Both the position numbers and the translations under genes were made by a program. Shown here in pieces: positions 8,491 through 16,934 of a stretch of DNA of 64,000 nucleotides. Position 1 is the first letter of the stretch; each line of letters starts with the position of its first letter. Origin of the DNA: Undibacterium sp. Jales W-56 (lineage in GTDB: Bacteria; Pseudomonadota; Gammaproteobacteria; Burkholderiales; Burkholderiaceae_D); NCBI RefSeq assembly GCF_025548535.1, contig NZ_JAJLQW010000005.1, positions 62,001-126,000 of the forward strand, read 5' to 3'. Below the pieces are notes generated by a model, which did not search any database, had not been told where the DNA came from, and worked only from the letters and a program-made list of their open reading frames with translations.

Positions 8491-9036
8491 ATGCCCGCCA
8501 TCCACATTGAAACCCTCAGCCGTGCCGCCTTCGCGCCGTTTGGCGACGTCATCATGCTTGACGGCGCGCGCCACTATCCCATCAACGAGGGGACGACGGA
8601 GCGCTATCATGCGCTGACATCCGCCGATACCGGCGACGGGAACGGGCAAACCATACTCAGCCTGTTTCGTGCGCAGCCACGCGCCATGCCGCTGGAAATC
8701 CGCGTGATGGAACGCCATCCTCTCGGTAGCCAGGCCTTTGTACCGATGACGCACGATCCTTTGGACGAATACCTGGTGGTGGTGGCGCCAGCAGGCGACT
8801 TCCGGCCCGAAGGACTACGTGCGTTTTTGTGCCGGGGCTTTCAAGGCGTGAATTATGCAAAAGGTGTCTGGCATCATCCACTGATCGCTTTGCACAAGCT
8901 CAGCGATTTCATTGTCATGGACAGAATCGGGCAAGGACATAATTGCGATGAGCTGAGTTTAGCCACGGATCTGTGGCTGACTGAGGCAGCTTTAAAAGCC
9001 GCCAGGAAAAACCAGGTTGATCCCGTCAGCCCTTAA
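8491..9036 (+). CDS. allA: Ureidoglycolate lyase
   Basis: 181 residues of the AllA cupin family, which splits ureidoglycolate to glyoxylate and urea. Visible family features are the N-terminal RAAFAPFGDVI, the NEGTTERYHAL segment, MERHPLGSQAFVPM and DEYLVVVAPAG. The block GFQGVNYAKGVWHHPLIAL supplies the metal- or substrate-binding histidines. It closes the pathway begun by guaD and xdhAB at the right of the window. No clear Shine-Dalgarno site is seen 5' of the ATG, and it lies 10 nt after alc, so translation may depend on coupling. Downstream are the anti-SD RNA repeats, on the opposite strand. Confidence 0.94.
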   Translation: MPAIHIETLSRAAFAPFGDVIMLDGARHYPINEGTTERYHALTSADTGDGNGQTILSLFRAQPRAMPLEIRVMERHPLGSQAFVPMTHDPLDEYLVVVAPAGDFRPEGLRAFLCRGFQGVNYAKGVWHHPLIALHKLSDFIVMDRIGQGHNCDELSLATDLWLTEAALKAARKNQVDPVSP

Positions 9037-9071
9037 ACACCCCAGCATCGCTGTCAGTACCGGAAAATTTC

Positions 9072-9136
9072 AAAAAAAAGCCCGCTACCTTAACGGAGCG
9101 GGCTGAAATCCAAACCTTTGCGGTGTTGGAGGAGAC
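9072..9136 (-). ncRNA. Small RNA with anti-Shine-Dalgarno motif, copy 1
   Basis: Read on the minus strand: a -10-like TAAAGT (9143-9148), then near the 5' end CTCCTCCAACACCG (CTCCTCC at 9128-9134), a conserved GGTTTGGATTTC stretch, and a terminator hairpin AGCCCGCT..AGCGGGCT (arms 9097-9104 and 9079-9086) followed by T7. Copies 2 and 3 have the same order and spacing. The CUCCUCC core could pair with ribosome-binding sites. As I recall, a betaproteobacterial toxic small RNA family with an anti-SD core is in Rfam; membership needs a covariance search. The start is placed about 7 nt after the -10 box. Confidence 0.75.
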
Positions 9137-9269
9137 AGAGTTACTTTATCGCGATGCAGCAAATATATCTGCTTTATTATTCACATATCGGTTATTGTTT
9201 TGATGAATAATAATCCTCATTACGAAACGCTTTGCAATTGCATCAATCCATGCGCCTTTTTGACTGAGC

Positions 9270-9333
9270 AAAAAAAAAAGCCCGCAGAGTGTGCGGGCTG
9301 AAATCCAAACCTTAGGAGGTGTTGGAGGAGACA
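9270..9333 (-). ncRNA. Small RNA with anti-Shine-Dalgarno motif, copy 2
   Basis: Same layout as copy 1: -10-like TATAGT (9340-9345), CTCCTCC (9324-9330), the TTTGGATTTC stretch, then a shorter terminator stem (AGCCCGCA..TGCGGGCT) and a run of T. It is the divergent copy. It has a second CACCTCCTAAGG block (9310-9321) that resembles the 3' tail of 16S rRNA, giving it two anti-SD sites. Confidence 0.75.
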
Positions 9334-9485
9334 GGTGTAACTATATCGCAGCGCAACAAATAAGCCAAACACTATTTTTGCATATCATTCATTCATAAAT
9401 CGCATATCAAATCCGATGATTTATAGCCTTATGGAAATTTAATTCCGGCATCCTCCCGTTTTTAGCTCTGTCAGTGCCACAGTCA

Positions 9486-9550
9486 AAAAAAAGCCCGCTA
9501 CCTTAACGGAGCGGGCTGAAATCCAAACCTTTTACGGTGTTGGAGGAGAC
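9486..9550 (-). ncRNA. Small RNA with anti-Shine-Dalgarno motif, copy 3
   Basis: Same layout: -10-like TATATT (9557-9562), CTCCTCC (9542-9548), the TTTGGATTTC stretch, and a terminator identical in stem and loop to copy 1, followed by T7. The 20 bp upstream of each -10 box also keep a GCAGCAAATA-like block, so promoter and transcript are duplicated together. Confidence 0.75.
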
Positions 9551-9691
9551 GAGTCCAATATATCGCAGTGCAGCAAATAATGCTTCTTTATTTTTTGTAT
9601 ACCAGACATCACCAAAAGAAATAACTTGCATTGCTTCATTCGTTTGACTGCTTGCCCGGCAAATTGCATTCAAATCTGAGTCAACATTTCA

Positions 9692-10774
9692 TCATGCCCC
9701 ATTCAAATGACAGGCAGAAAAATGCCGCGGGGCGATCTCAGTCAGCGCCGGCTGTTCAAGCGCGCAGCGCGGCATCGCATGCGGGCAGCGCGGATGAAAA
9801 TGGCAGCCGCCCGGCGGATGCAACGGGGATGGAATTTCGCCTTTGATGGCGATAAAAGTCGTTTTCCTGACTTCGAGTTTCGGTGCGGATGCCAGCAGCG
9901 CCTGCGTATAGGGATGGTTCGCCCGGCTAAAAATCTCGGCAGTGGGAGCAGATTCGACTATGCGGCCGAGATACATGATCACCACACGGTCGGATAAATG
10001 GCGTACCACGCCGAGGTCATGGCTGATGAATAAATACGTCAGGTTTAACTCATCGCGCAAGCGGATAAACAGATTCAGGACCTGCGCCTGTATCGACACG
10101 TCAAGCGCAGCCACCGCCTCATCGCAGACCAAAAATTCGGGTTTGACGGCCAGCGCGCGGGCAATGCCGATACGGGCGCGCTGGCCGCCCGAGAATTGAT
10201 GCGGAAAGCGTGTCGCGACCGCCGGATCCAGTCCGACTTTTTGCAGTAACTGCTCGACATAGTCTTGTTGTTCGGACGCATTGATCAGGCCATGCACCAG
10301 CGGCGCTTCGCCGACGATATGCCGGATCCGCATCCTTGGATTCAATGATGCATACGGGTCTTGAAAAATCATCTGGATCGCCAGGCGGATATCGCGCTGC
10401 GCCTGCTTATCCAGGCCCGCAACTTCGCGTCCGCGCCACCAGCGCGAACCTTCAGTCAGGCTATGCAAGCCGACCGCCATCCGGCCCAGGGTGGATTTCC
10501 CGCAACCGGATTCACCGACCAGACCAACGACTTCGCCTGCTGGTATCAGCAGCGTCGCATGATCAACTGCATGCACAACCTGCGGCTGCAGATCGGCACC
10601 CAGCAGATTCGCCAATTTTGCCGCCGTATCCAGCGGCTTCACAAAACGTTTACTGACCTGGCGCAGCTCCAAGATAGGGGGTGAGGAAGTGGATGTTGTC
10701 ATTGAGTCCGCTAAGGTCTTGGTTGGTGTCGGGAAAACGGCTCCGGCAGAGGTGGTTGCTGCAAGATGAGTCAT
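9692..10774 (-). CDS. Peptide/nickel-type ABC transporter ATP-binding protein (DppF/OppF-like)
   Basis: 360 residues. A Walker A motif GLVGESGCGKST, the signature FSGGQRARIGIARAL and the Walker B region LVCDEAVAALDVS mark an ABC ATPase. The C-terminal extension with PPGGCHFHPRCPHAMPRC is the oligo/dipeptide-type cysteine-rich tail. It energises import together with the preceding ATPase. The start overlaps the stop of the upstream ATPase by 4 nt (ATGA). It is the last gene of the leftward importer operon. No terminator of its own is visible before the small RNA repeats. Confidence 0.93.
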   Translation of the reverse strand: MTHLAATTSAGAVFPTPTKTLADSMTTSTSSPPILELRQVSKRFVKPLDTAAKLANLLGADLQPQVVHAVDHATLLIPAGEVVGLVGESGCGKSTLGRMAVGLHSLTEGSRWWRGREVAGLDKQAQRDIRLAIQMIFQDPYASLNPRMRIRHIVGEAPLVHGLINASEQQDYVEQLLQKVGLDPAVATRFPHQFSGGQRARIGIARALAVKPEFLVCDEAVAALDVSIQAQVLNLFIRLRDELNLTYLFISHDLGVVRHLSDRVVIMYLGRIVESAPTAEIFSRANHPYTQALLASAPKLEVRKTTFIAIKGEIPSPLHPPGGCHFHPRCPHAMPRCALEQPALTEIAPRHFSACHLNGA

Positions 10775-11817
10775 GCCGCTTGCCCGCTGCAGTCAGTCAC
10801 ATCGGTCACACCAATCACATTCAGCACAGGATGAAAGCACCGCAGCAGGCGCTCATCGAATTCGCGTGTCGCCGGATCTTCCGCGCAGGCCGCATCGGCA
10901 CGATCGCAGCGTTCGCGAAATGCACAGCCGCCAGGCAGCTGTAAAAGCGATGGCGTCATGCCCGCAATCTGGCGCAGCGGCTGGCCTACAGGATTGCGCG
11001 ATGGCGCCGACGCGATCAGGCCGTGGGTGTAGGGATGGCGTGGTCGATTGAGGACCTGTTCGACCGTCCCGCTTTCGACGATGCGTCCCGCATACATCAC
11101 GCTGATGGTATCTGCCAGACCGGCGATCACCGACAGGTCATGGGTAATCCAGATCAATGAGGTGCCTGATTCGCGACACAGCTTTTGCATTTCAAACAGG
11201 ATCTGCCCCTGTATCGTGACGTCGAGTGCGGTGGTCGGTTCGTCGCAAATGATCAGGTCTGGCTTATTCAGCAAGGCAATCGCAATCGCCACCCTTTGCC
11301 GCATCCCGCCCGAGAATTGATGCGGATACGCCAGCAGGCGTTCATCCGGCGCAGGAATACCGACGCGCACCAGCGCATCGCGCGCCATCGCGCGGGCGGT
11401 CGCCGGGCCGACTTGATGATGCGCATAAATCGCCTCGGTCATCTGGGTATCAATCCGTAGCACCGGATTCAGGGTCATCATCGGATCCTGGAAAATCATG
11501 GCGATGCGGTCGCCGCGTACCTGGCGCATCTGCTCGGCCGACATGGTACGCAGATCACGGCCCTTGAGCAGAATTTTCCCGCCAGCGACTTTGCCCGGCG
11601 CGTCAATCAATCCCATGATGGAATAGCCGGTCATCGATTTACCCGAACCGGATTCGCCGACCAGTCCCATGATTTGTCCCGGCATCACGGCAAAAGAGAC
11701 ATCATTGACTGCCGTCGCCACACCGGCACGGGTATGGAATTCGGTGGTCAGGTGCTCGACCACCAGTGTTGCGTCCGGCGTAGATGAAGTGGGTGACGCG
11801 GATGAGGTAGGTAACAT
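10771..11817 (-). CDS. Peptide/nickel-type ABC transporter ATP-binding protein (DppD/OppD-like)
   Basis: 348 residues, starting MLPTSSASPTSSTPDATLVV behind an AAGGAAGG ribosome site. Walker A GLVGESGSGKSMTGYS, signature FSGGMRQRVAIAIALL, Walker B LIICDEPTTALDVT, and the oligopeptide-type C-terminal tail with LPGGCAFRERCDRADAAC. It pairs with the downstream ATPase; the two differ enough to be the usual D/F heterodimer rather than a recent duplication. It lies 10 nt after the permease gene. Confidence 0.93.
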   Translation of the reverse strand: MLPTSSASPTSSTPDATLVVEHLTTEFHTRAGVATAVNDVSFAVMPGQIMGLVGESGSGKSMTGYSIMGLIDAPGKVAGGKILLKGRDLRTMSAEQMRQVRGDRIAMIFQDPMMTLNPVLRIDTQMTEAIYAHHQVGPATARAMARDALVRVGIPAPDERLLAYPHQFSGGMRQRVAIAIALLNKPDLIICDEPTTALDVTIQGQILFEMQKLCRESGTSLIWITHDLSVIAGLADTISVMYAGRIVESGTVEQVLNRPRHPYTHGLIASAPSRNPVGQPLRQIAGMTPSLLQLPGGCAFRERCDRADAACAEDPATREFDERLLRCFHPVLNVIGVTDVTDCSGQAA

Positions 11818-11827
11818 AGAGCCTTCC

Positions 11828-12751
11828 TTATTGCGTCTGCAAACGCGGATTCAAGACATCGCGCAATTGATCCGCCACCAGATTGATCGCGACTACCGTC
11901 ACCAGCAGCGCAATGCCCGGGAAAAAACTGATCCAGTATTTTCCCGATAACAGGTATTGAAATCCATTCGCGATCAATAAGCCGAGCGAAGGTTCGGTCA
12001 CCGGTAAACCCAGGCCGAGGAAAGACAGCGTCGCTTCCAGCGAAATTGCCGATGCGACTTGCAAGGCCGCGATCACGATTAATGGCGGCAGACAATTGGG
12101 TAAGAGATGGCGCAGGATAATGCGCGCTGGCGACAGGCCCAGACCTGCTGCGGCTTCGATGTATTCCTTCTTGCGCTCGACCAGTGCCGCACTTCTGGCG
12201 GTGCGTGCATAATAGGCCCATTGGACCGCGACCAAGGCGATGATGATTTTGCCGACGCCTTGTCCGGTCAGCGCCAGCAAAATCAGGGCGATCAGGATAG
12301 GCGGAAACGATAACTGGATATCGGCGATGCGCATGATCAGGGTTTCGGTTTTACCGCCGGCATAGCCCGCGAATAAGCCCAGCGACAAACCGATCAGCAA
12401 AGCGATCACGGTACTGATCACGCCAACCGCCACCGAAATCCGCAAACCATAAATAATCGCCGACAGCATGTCGCGTCCCTGCTCATCGGTACCCATCAAA
12501 AAACGTAGCTTGCCATCTGCCGACAACTGGCCGGGCTCCAGTCGCGAATCCATGACATCGAGATTACCGAGATCATAGGGATTTTGCGGCGAGATAAAAG
12601 GTGCGAATATCGCTGCGCACAGAATCAGCACCAGAATCACTAAACCCATAGTCGCGATTTTGCTTTCAAAAAATTGCCGGACAAAGCGGCGCAACGGCGT
12701 ATCTTCGGGCAGGGACTGTCTTGCGGTCTGATCTGGAGGAATCGTTGTCAT
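11828..12751 (-). CDS. Peptide-type ABC transporter permease (DppC/OppC-like)
   Basis: 307 residues from the ATG at 12749-12751 (MTTIPPDQTARQSLPEDTPLRRF). The N-terminal single helix (IATMGLVILVLILCAAIFAPF) with an OppC_N-type segment precedes a five-helix binding-protein-dependent transport domain. The coupling motif EAAAGLGLSPARIILRHLLPN is present. The LMGTDEQGRDMLSAIIYGLRIS block is typical of DppC. The longer open frame to 12808 overlaps the upstream permease and is not preferred. It starts 1 nt after the upstream stop codon. Confidence 0.93.
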   Translation of the reverse strand: MTTIPPDQTARQSLPEDTPLRRFVRQFFESKIATMGLVILVLILCAAIFAPFISPQNPYDLGNLDVMDSRLEPGQLSADGKLRFLMGTDEQGRDMLSAIIYGLRISVAVGVISTVIALLIGLSLGLFAGYAGGKTETLIMRIADIQLSFPPILIALILLALTGQGVGKIIIALVAVQWAYYARTARSAALVERKKEYIEAAAGLGLSPARIILRHLLPNCLPPLIVIAALQVASAISLEATLSFLGLGLPVTEPSLGLLIANGFQYLLSGKYWISFFPGIALLVTVVAINLVADQLRDVLNPRLQTQ

Positions 12752-12752
12752 A

Positions 12753-13730
12753 TCAAGCCTTCGCTTCTGAGAGCCGGACCCGTGGATCGAGCAGCGAGTA
12801 CAAGACATCCACCGCTAAATTGATCAGGATAAACAGGGTCACGATGAGTAACAGGTAGGCCACGATCACCGGGCGATCGAGTACGCGGATGGAATCGATG
12901 ATCAGCTTGCCCATGCCCGGCCAGGCGAACACCGATTCAGTCACAATCGCGAATGCGATGATAGAGCCGAACTGCAATGCAATCACGGTGACGATAGGGA
13001 TCAGGATATTTTTCAGTACATGCACGCCGATGATGCGGCGGTTGCGCAAGCCTTTGGCGCGGGCGAATTTGACATAGTCCTGCAACAAGGCTTCCTGGGC
13101 GCCGGCGCGCGTCAGGCGAATCACCAGCGCGACGTTGAACAGCGCCAGGTTCATGGCCGGCATCAGGATATGACGCACACCATCCCAGCTTAAAAAACTG
13201 ACCGGTATCCCGAACAGCAAACTGGTTTCGCCCCGGCCGCTTGACGGCAGCCAGCCTAGCTGGACGGCAAACACCATGATCAGCATCAGGCCGACCCAAA
13301 AAGTCGGTAAAGAGAAGCCGAGTATCGAGACCGCCATGATCGATTTTCCGGCGATGCCATCAGGGCGCAGACCGGCCCACAAACCGAGCGGAACCCCCAA
13401 GACTATCGCCATCACGATGGCACAGACTGCCAATTCCAGGGTTGCGGGCATGCGTTCAAAAATCAGCGCCAGGGCCGGTGTCGAGAAGGCAAATGAACGT
13501 CCCATGTCGCCGCTCAAGGCATTCCTTAAAAAGATCCAGTACTGCTCGGGCAAGGATTTATCCAGGCCAAACGCGGCTATGGTGCGGGCTCTTTCGAGCT
13601 GGTCGGCGTCCGGACTGATCAGTACATCGATAGGATTGCCGATCGCATACACACCGGCAAACACCAGTAAGGACATCACCAGCAACACCATGACACTTTG
13701 TATCAGGCGCCGAATAATAAAAACCAGCAT
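12753..13730 (-). CDS. Peptide-type ABC transporter permease (DppB/OppB-like)
   Basis: 325 residues beginning MLVFIIRRLIQSVMVLLVM, the standard OppB/DppB first helix, followed by a periplasmic loop and the permease core with the coupling motif KFARAKGLRNRRIIGVHVLKN. An AGGG ribosome site precedes the ATG. It follows the solute-binding-protein gene after about 100 nt that contain a small stem-loop, and pairs with the DppC-like permease downstream. Confidence 0.93.
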   Translation of the reverse strand: MLVFIIRRLIQSVMVLLVMSLLVFAGVYAIGNPIDVLISPDADQLERARTIAAFGLDKSLPEQYWIFLRNALSGDMGRSFAFSTPALALIFERMPATLELAVCAIVMAIVLGVPLGLWAGLRPDGIAGKSIMAVSILGFSLPTFWVGLMLIMVFAVQLGWLPSSGRGETSLLFGIPVSFLSWDGVRHILMPAMNLALFNVALVIRLTRAGAQEALLQDYVKFARAKGLRNRRIIGVHVLKNILIPIVTVIALQFGSIIAFAIVTESVFAWPGMGKLIIDSIRVLDRPVIVAYLLLIVTLFILINLAVDVLYSLLDPRVRLSEAKA

Positions 13731-13758
13731 GCAATATCCCTGTCAGTAAATAAATGGC

Positions 13759-13778
13759 CGCTCCGGATCTGCGGAGCG
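13759..13778. promoter_or_regulatory. Stem-loop between binding-protein and permease genes
   Basis: CGCTCCG (13759-13765) and CGGAGCG (13772-13778) form a 7-bp GC-rich stem with a 6-nt loop and no T-run. Such a hairpin behind a periplasmic binding-protein gene often stabilises or attenuates the message, keeping the binding protein more abundant than the permease. The role is inferred. Confidence 0.5.
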
Positions 13779-13832
13779 ACCGCCGTCTTGTTTACGCTTT
13801 GCTATCCGGTCGAGTCAAGGCGGATTGCCGCC

Positions 13833-15440
13833 TCATTTGCCGCTGTTGGCGCTGAATTCATACGCATGGGTGCGCTCGTCGGTGCGCGGAATATAACTGA
13901 TATTCTTTTTCATTGCCCAGGTCGTGACCTGCTGATGAATCGGAATAATGCCGGCGTCATTGATCACAATCGCGGTTGCATCCTGCAATAATTTCAGGCG
14001 CGCTTTGTCATCGACCGTGTTCAAGGCCAGGCTCAGCAATTCATTGACTTTGGGATTGCAATACTTGAGATAGTTATTCCCGCCAAAACCTTTTTCCGGC
14101 TCATCGCAGGCAGCGATTGCACGCAACGGCGACGATGCTTCGCCGGTTTGCGCGCCCCAGCCCAGCAAGCCCAGCGAGTATTCACGCTTGACGCCGCGCG
14201 CGGCATAGACGGACATCGGCGCCCCTTCCACCTTGGCGACGATGCCGATTTTTGACAGCATCTGGGCGATGGTCTGGGTGATTTTCTCGTCATTGATATA
14301 GCGATTGTTCGGTGTATGAATCGTGATGCCAAAACCATTCGCATAGCCGGCTTCCGCCATTAATTTTTTCGCCGCTTCGGGGTCGTATTTGACGACTTTG
14401 AGATCGGGATTGTGGCCGAATAAAGTCAGGGGCACCAGATTATTGGTCGGTTGCGATAAGCCTTCCATCACGCGGTCTTTAATCGCTTCGCGATTGATCG
14501 CCATCGAGATCGCCTTACGCACGCGGATATCTTTCAACGGATTTTTATCGAGCGGCTTGCCGTCCTTATCCGTCACGTACGGCGATTTGTCGCGTGAGGT
14601 ATCCGGATATAAGTAGATCAGGCGGTGCGAGACTTTGGACGTCATGCTCAGGTTGTTATCGCTACGCACCCGTGCAATATCCGGTGTCGGCACATTCTCC
14701 AGCGCCTGCACATCACCGGCCAGCAATGCTGCGATGCGGGTGGCGCCATTCGGGATGAAGCGCAAGGTCACCTTGCTCCAGGTCGCTGGTTTTTTACCCC
14801 AATAGCCGTCGAAGCGGTCCATCTCTATGCGATCGTCGCGCAGGAATTTGGCGAACTTATACGGCCCGGTACCGACCATGCCCTTGCCCGAGCCGAAGTC
14901 ATCGCTGCTGAGTCCTTGCGTGGCTTTTTTCGACACGATATATACCGCGGTCAGATCAGACAGCAAGAGCGGATAAGGTTCTTTGGTGGTTAGGCGCAGG
15001 GTGTAGGGATCAATGACTTTTTTATTGATGATGGCGCGGGTATAGACGTCGAATTTACCCGGACTATTGACGATGGTCGCAGGCCGCTCCAGCGACCAGA
15101 TCACATCCTCCGCCGTCAAGTCGGCGCCGTCGTGAAACTTGACGCCCTTGCGCAGCTTGATTTCCCAGGTCAGGTTATTGATCAGGGTCCAGGACTCAGC
15201 CAGGCCGGGAATGATGCGGCTGTCGGCATCCATTGCGACTAGGGTCTCAAACATATGGTCAGAGACATTCAGGTTAGGGAATAAATTATAAAAATGCGGA
15301 TCAAGCGAAGTCGGCGGCGAACTCATCGCAAGTTTGAATTCTTGTGCGAAACTCGCCGGCGTCAGGGCAAACAAGGCACTCATACTGGCGGCCAGCAAAG
15401 CGGCACGGGGTTTAATGCGAATTGCGAGTAACATCGACAT
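13833..15440 (-). CDS. Peptide-type ABC transporter solute-binding protein (SBP_bac_5 family)
   Basis: 535 residues from the ATG at 15438-15440, with an AGGGAG site 6 nt upstream; a TTG two codons earlier is not needed. A signal peptide (about 1-33, ending TPASFAQ) is followed by the family-5 binding fold: SSPPTSLDPHFYN, LAESWTLINNLTWEIKLRKGVKFHDG, then GTGPYKFAKF. It captures a peptide or similar ligand in the periplasm and heads the leftward importer operon. It diverges from an M20D amidohydrolase that could process what is imported. The true ligand (peptide, acyl-amino acid, opine, glutathione) cannot be read from sequence. Confidence 0.92.
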   Translation of the reverse strand: MSMLLAIRIKPRAALLAASMSALFALTPASFAQEFKLAMSSPPTSLDPHFYNLFPNLNVSDHMFETLVAMDADSRIIPGLAESWTLINNLTWEIKLRKGVKFHDGADLTAEDVIWSLERPATIVNSPGKFDVYTRAIINKKVIDPYTLRLTTKEPYPLLLSDLTAVYIVSKKATQGLSSDDFGSGKGMVGTGPYKFAKFLRDDRIEMDRFDGYWGKKPATWSKVTLRFIPNGATRIAALLAGDVQALENVPTPDIARVRSDNNLSMTSKVSHRLIYLYPDTSRDKSPYVTDKDGKPLDKNPLKDIRVRKAISMAINREAIKDRVMEGLSQPTNNLVPLTLFGHNPDLKVVKYDPEAAKKLMAEAGYANGFGITIHTPNNRYINDEKITQTIAQMLSKIGIVAKVEGAPMSVYAARGVKREYSLGLLGWGAQTGEASSPLRAIAACDEPEKGFGGNNYLKYCNPKVNELLSLALNTVDDKARLKLLQDATAIVINDAGIIPIHQQVTTWAMKKNISYIPRTDERTHAYEFSANSGK

Positions 15441-15631
15441 AGACAACTCCCTAGAGGTTCAGAAAAATACGGGCGACCGGACCGGCGCCCTTCATCTCAA
15501 CAAAAAATGCTTTACACTAAAACATGACGCGCGCTGACTAATCAGCCTGACCATAGAAAATTTACGCAATTACAACATACACTGCGCCCTATTTTGGCGC
15601 AAGATATGATCGTTGTTGCACGGAGACCGAC

Positions 15632-16828
15632 ATGCAATTAATAGACCCCATCATCCAGTTCCACAGCGAACTGCAACAGATACGCCGTGATATCCACGCC
15701 CATCCCGAACTCTGCTTTGAAGAACATCGCACCTCCGACGTGGTTGCCGGCAAGCTGCAGGAATGGGGCATCCCCGTGATCCGCGGGCTAGGTACAACCG
15801 GCGTGGTCGGCATCATCAAACACGGCAGCAGCTCACGCGCGATCGGCTTGCGCGCCGACATCGATGCGCTGCCCATGCAGGAAATCAATAGCTTCGCGCA
15901 TGCATCCAAACACGAAGGCAAAATGCATGCCTGCGGCCATGATGGGCACACGGCGATGCTGCTCGGCGCCGCCCATTATTTATCGCGCCACAGTACATTT
16001 GACGGCACGGTGTATGTGATTTTCCAGCCGGCCGAAGAAGGCGGCGGCGGTGCCAGGCGCATGATGGACGATGGCTTGTTTCAGCAATGCCCGATGGAAG
16101 CGGTATTCGGCATGCACAACTGGCCTGGTGCGGCGGTCGGCAGTTTTGGCGTGACCGCGGGGCCGATGATGGCGTCCTCGAATGAATTTGAAGTCATCGT
16201 CAAAGGCAAGGGCGCGCATGCGGCACAGCCGCACAAAGGCATCGATCCGATTATCGTCGCGATCCAGATTGCGCAAAGCTGGCAAACCATCGTCAGTCGC
16301 AACGCCAGCCCGCTGGAAGCGGCGGTGCTGTCGGTGACGCAAATCCATTCAGGCAGCGCGACCAATGTGATCCCCGATGAGGCGACCCTGATCGGCACGG
16401 TGCGCGCCTTCAGCACAGCGATGATCGACCTGATCGAAAGCCGCATGCAGACGATTGCCGAACATACGGCTGCGGCCTTCGATGCACAGGTGGATTTCAA
16501 ATTCAAACGCAATTACCCGCCGCTGATTAACCATGCCAAGGAAACGGCGTTCGCGGCCGGAGTGATGCGCGCCATCGTCGGCGATGCGCAAGTCAATGAC
16601 CAGGTCGAGCCCACCATGGGCGCTGAAGATTTTGCGTTTATGCTGCAAGCCAAGCCGGGTTGCTATGTCTTCCTCGGCAACGGCGATGGCGAGCATCGCG
16701 AAATGGGGCATGGACTGGGACCGTGCAATCTGCACAATCCCAGCTATGACTTTAATGATGATTTGCTGCCGATTGGCGCAACCTATTGGGTCAGGCTGGC
16801 GGAAGCCTACTTGAAAAAAGCCGTTTAA
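15632..16828 (+). CDS. M20D-family metallo-amidohydrolase (hippurate/N-acyl-amino-acid hydrolase-like)
   Basis: 398 residues with a CGGAG ribosome site. The M20D dinuclear metal signature is intact: IHAHPELCFEEH near residues 22-32, MHACGHDGHTAML with Cys101 and His103, QPAEEGGGGARRM with the catalytic glutamate pair near 139, and a late TMGAEDFAFML. The family removes acyl groups from amino acids (hippurate, N-acetyl amino acids) or cleaves small amides. Divergent placement from the peptide-type importer suggests it works on the imported compound. No signal peptide, so it is cytoplasmic. Confidence 0.9.
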   Translation: MQLIDPIIQFHSELQQIRRDIHAHPELCFEEHRTSDVVAGKLQEWGIPVIRGLGTTGVVGIIKHGSSSRAIGLRADIDALPMQEINSFAHASKHEGKMHACGHDGHTAMLLGAAHYLSRHSTFDGTVYVIFQPAEEGGGGARRMMDDGLFQQCPMEAVFGMHNWPGAAVGSFGVTAGPMMASSNEFEVIVKGKGAHAAQPHKGIDPIIVAIQIAQSWQTIVSRNASPLEAAVLSVTQIHSGSATNVIPDEATLIGTVRAFSTAMIDLIESRMQTIAEHTAAAFDAQVDFKFKRNYPPLINHAKETAFAAGVMRAIVGDAQVNDQVEPTMGAEDFAFMLQAKPGCYVFLGNGDGEHREMGHGLGPCNLHNPSYDFNDDLLPIGATYWVRLAEAYLKKAV

Positions 16829-16934
16829 TAGCCATCTGGGGTCTCTACGAGTTGCATAAATCGCGACTCTGATCAATCCGTTATCCGGACGTACTTTCTA
16901 CAATCGATACAACCTATACAGCAAGGGCATACTC

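Noticed and set aside
9072..9552. The three repeats as a CRISPR array or as transposon ends
   Set aside because: Spacing is about 200 bp with unequal lengths, the units have internal promoter- and terminator-like order, and no cas or transposase genes are near. A small RNA array explains them better.
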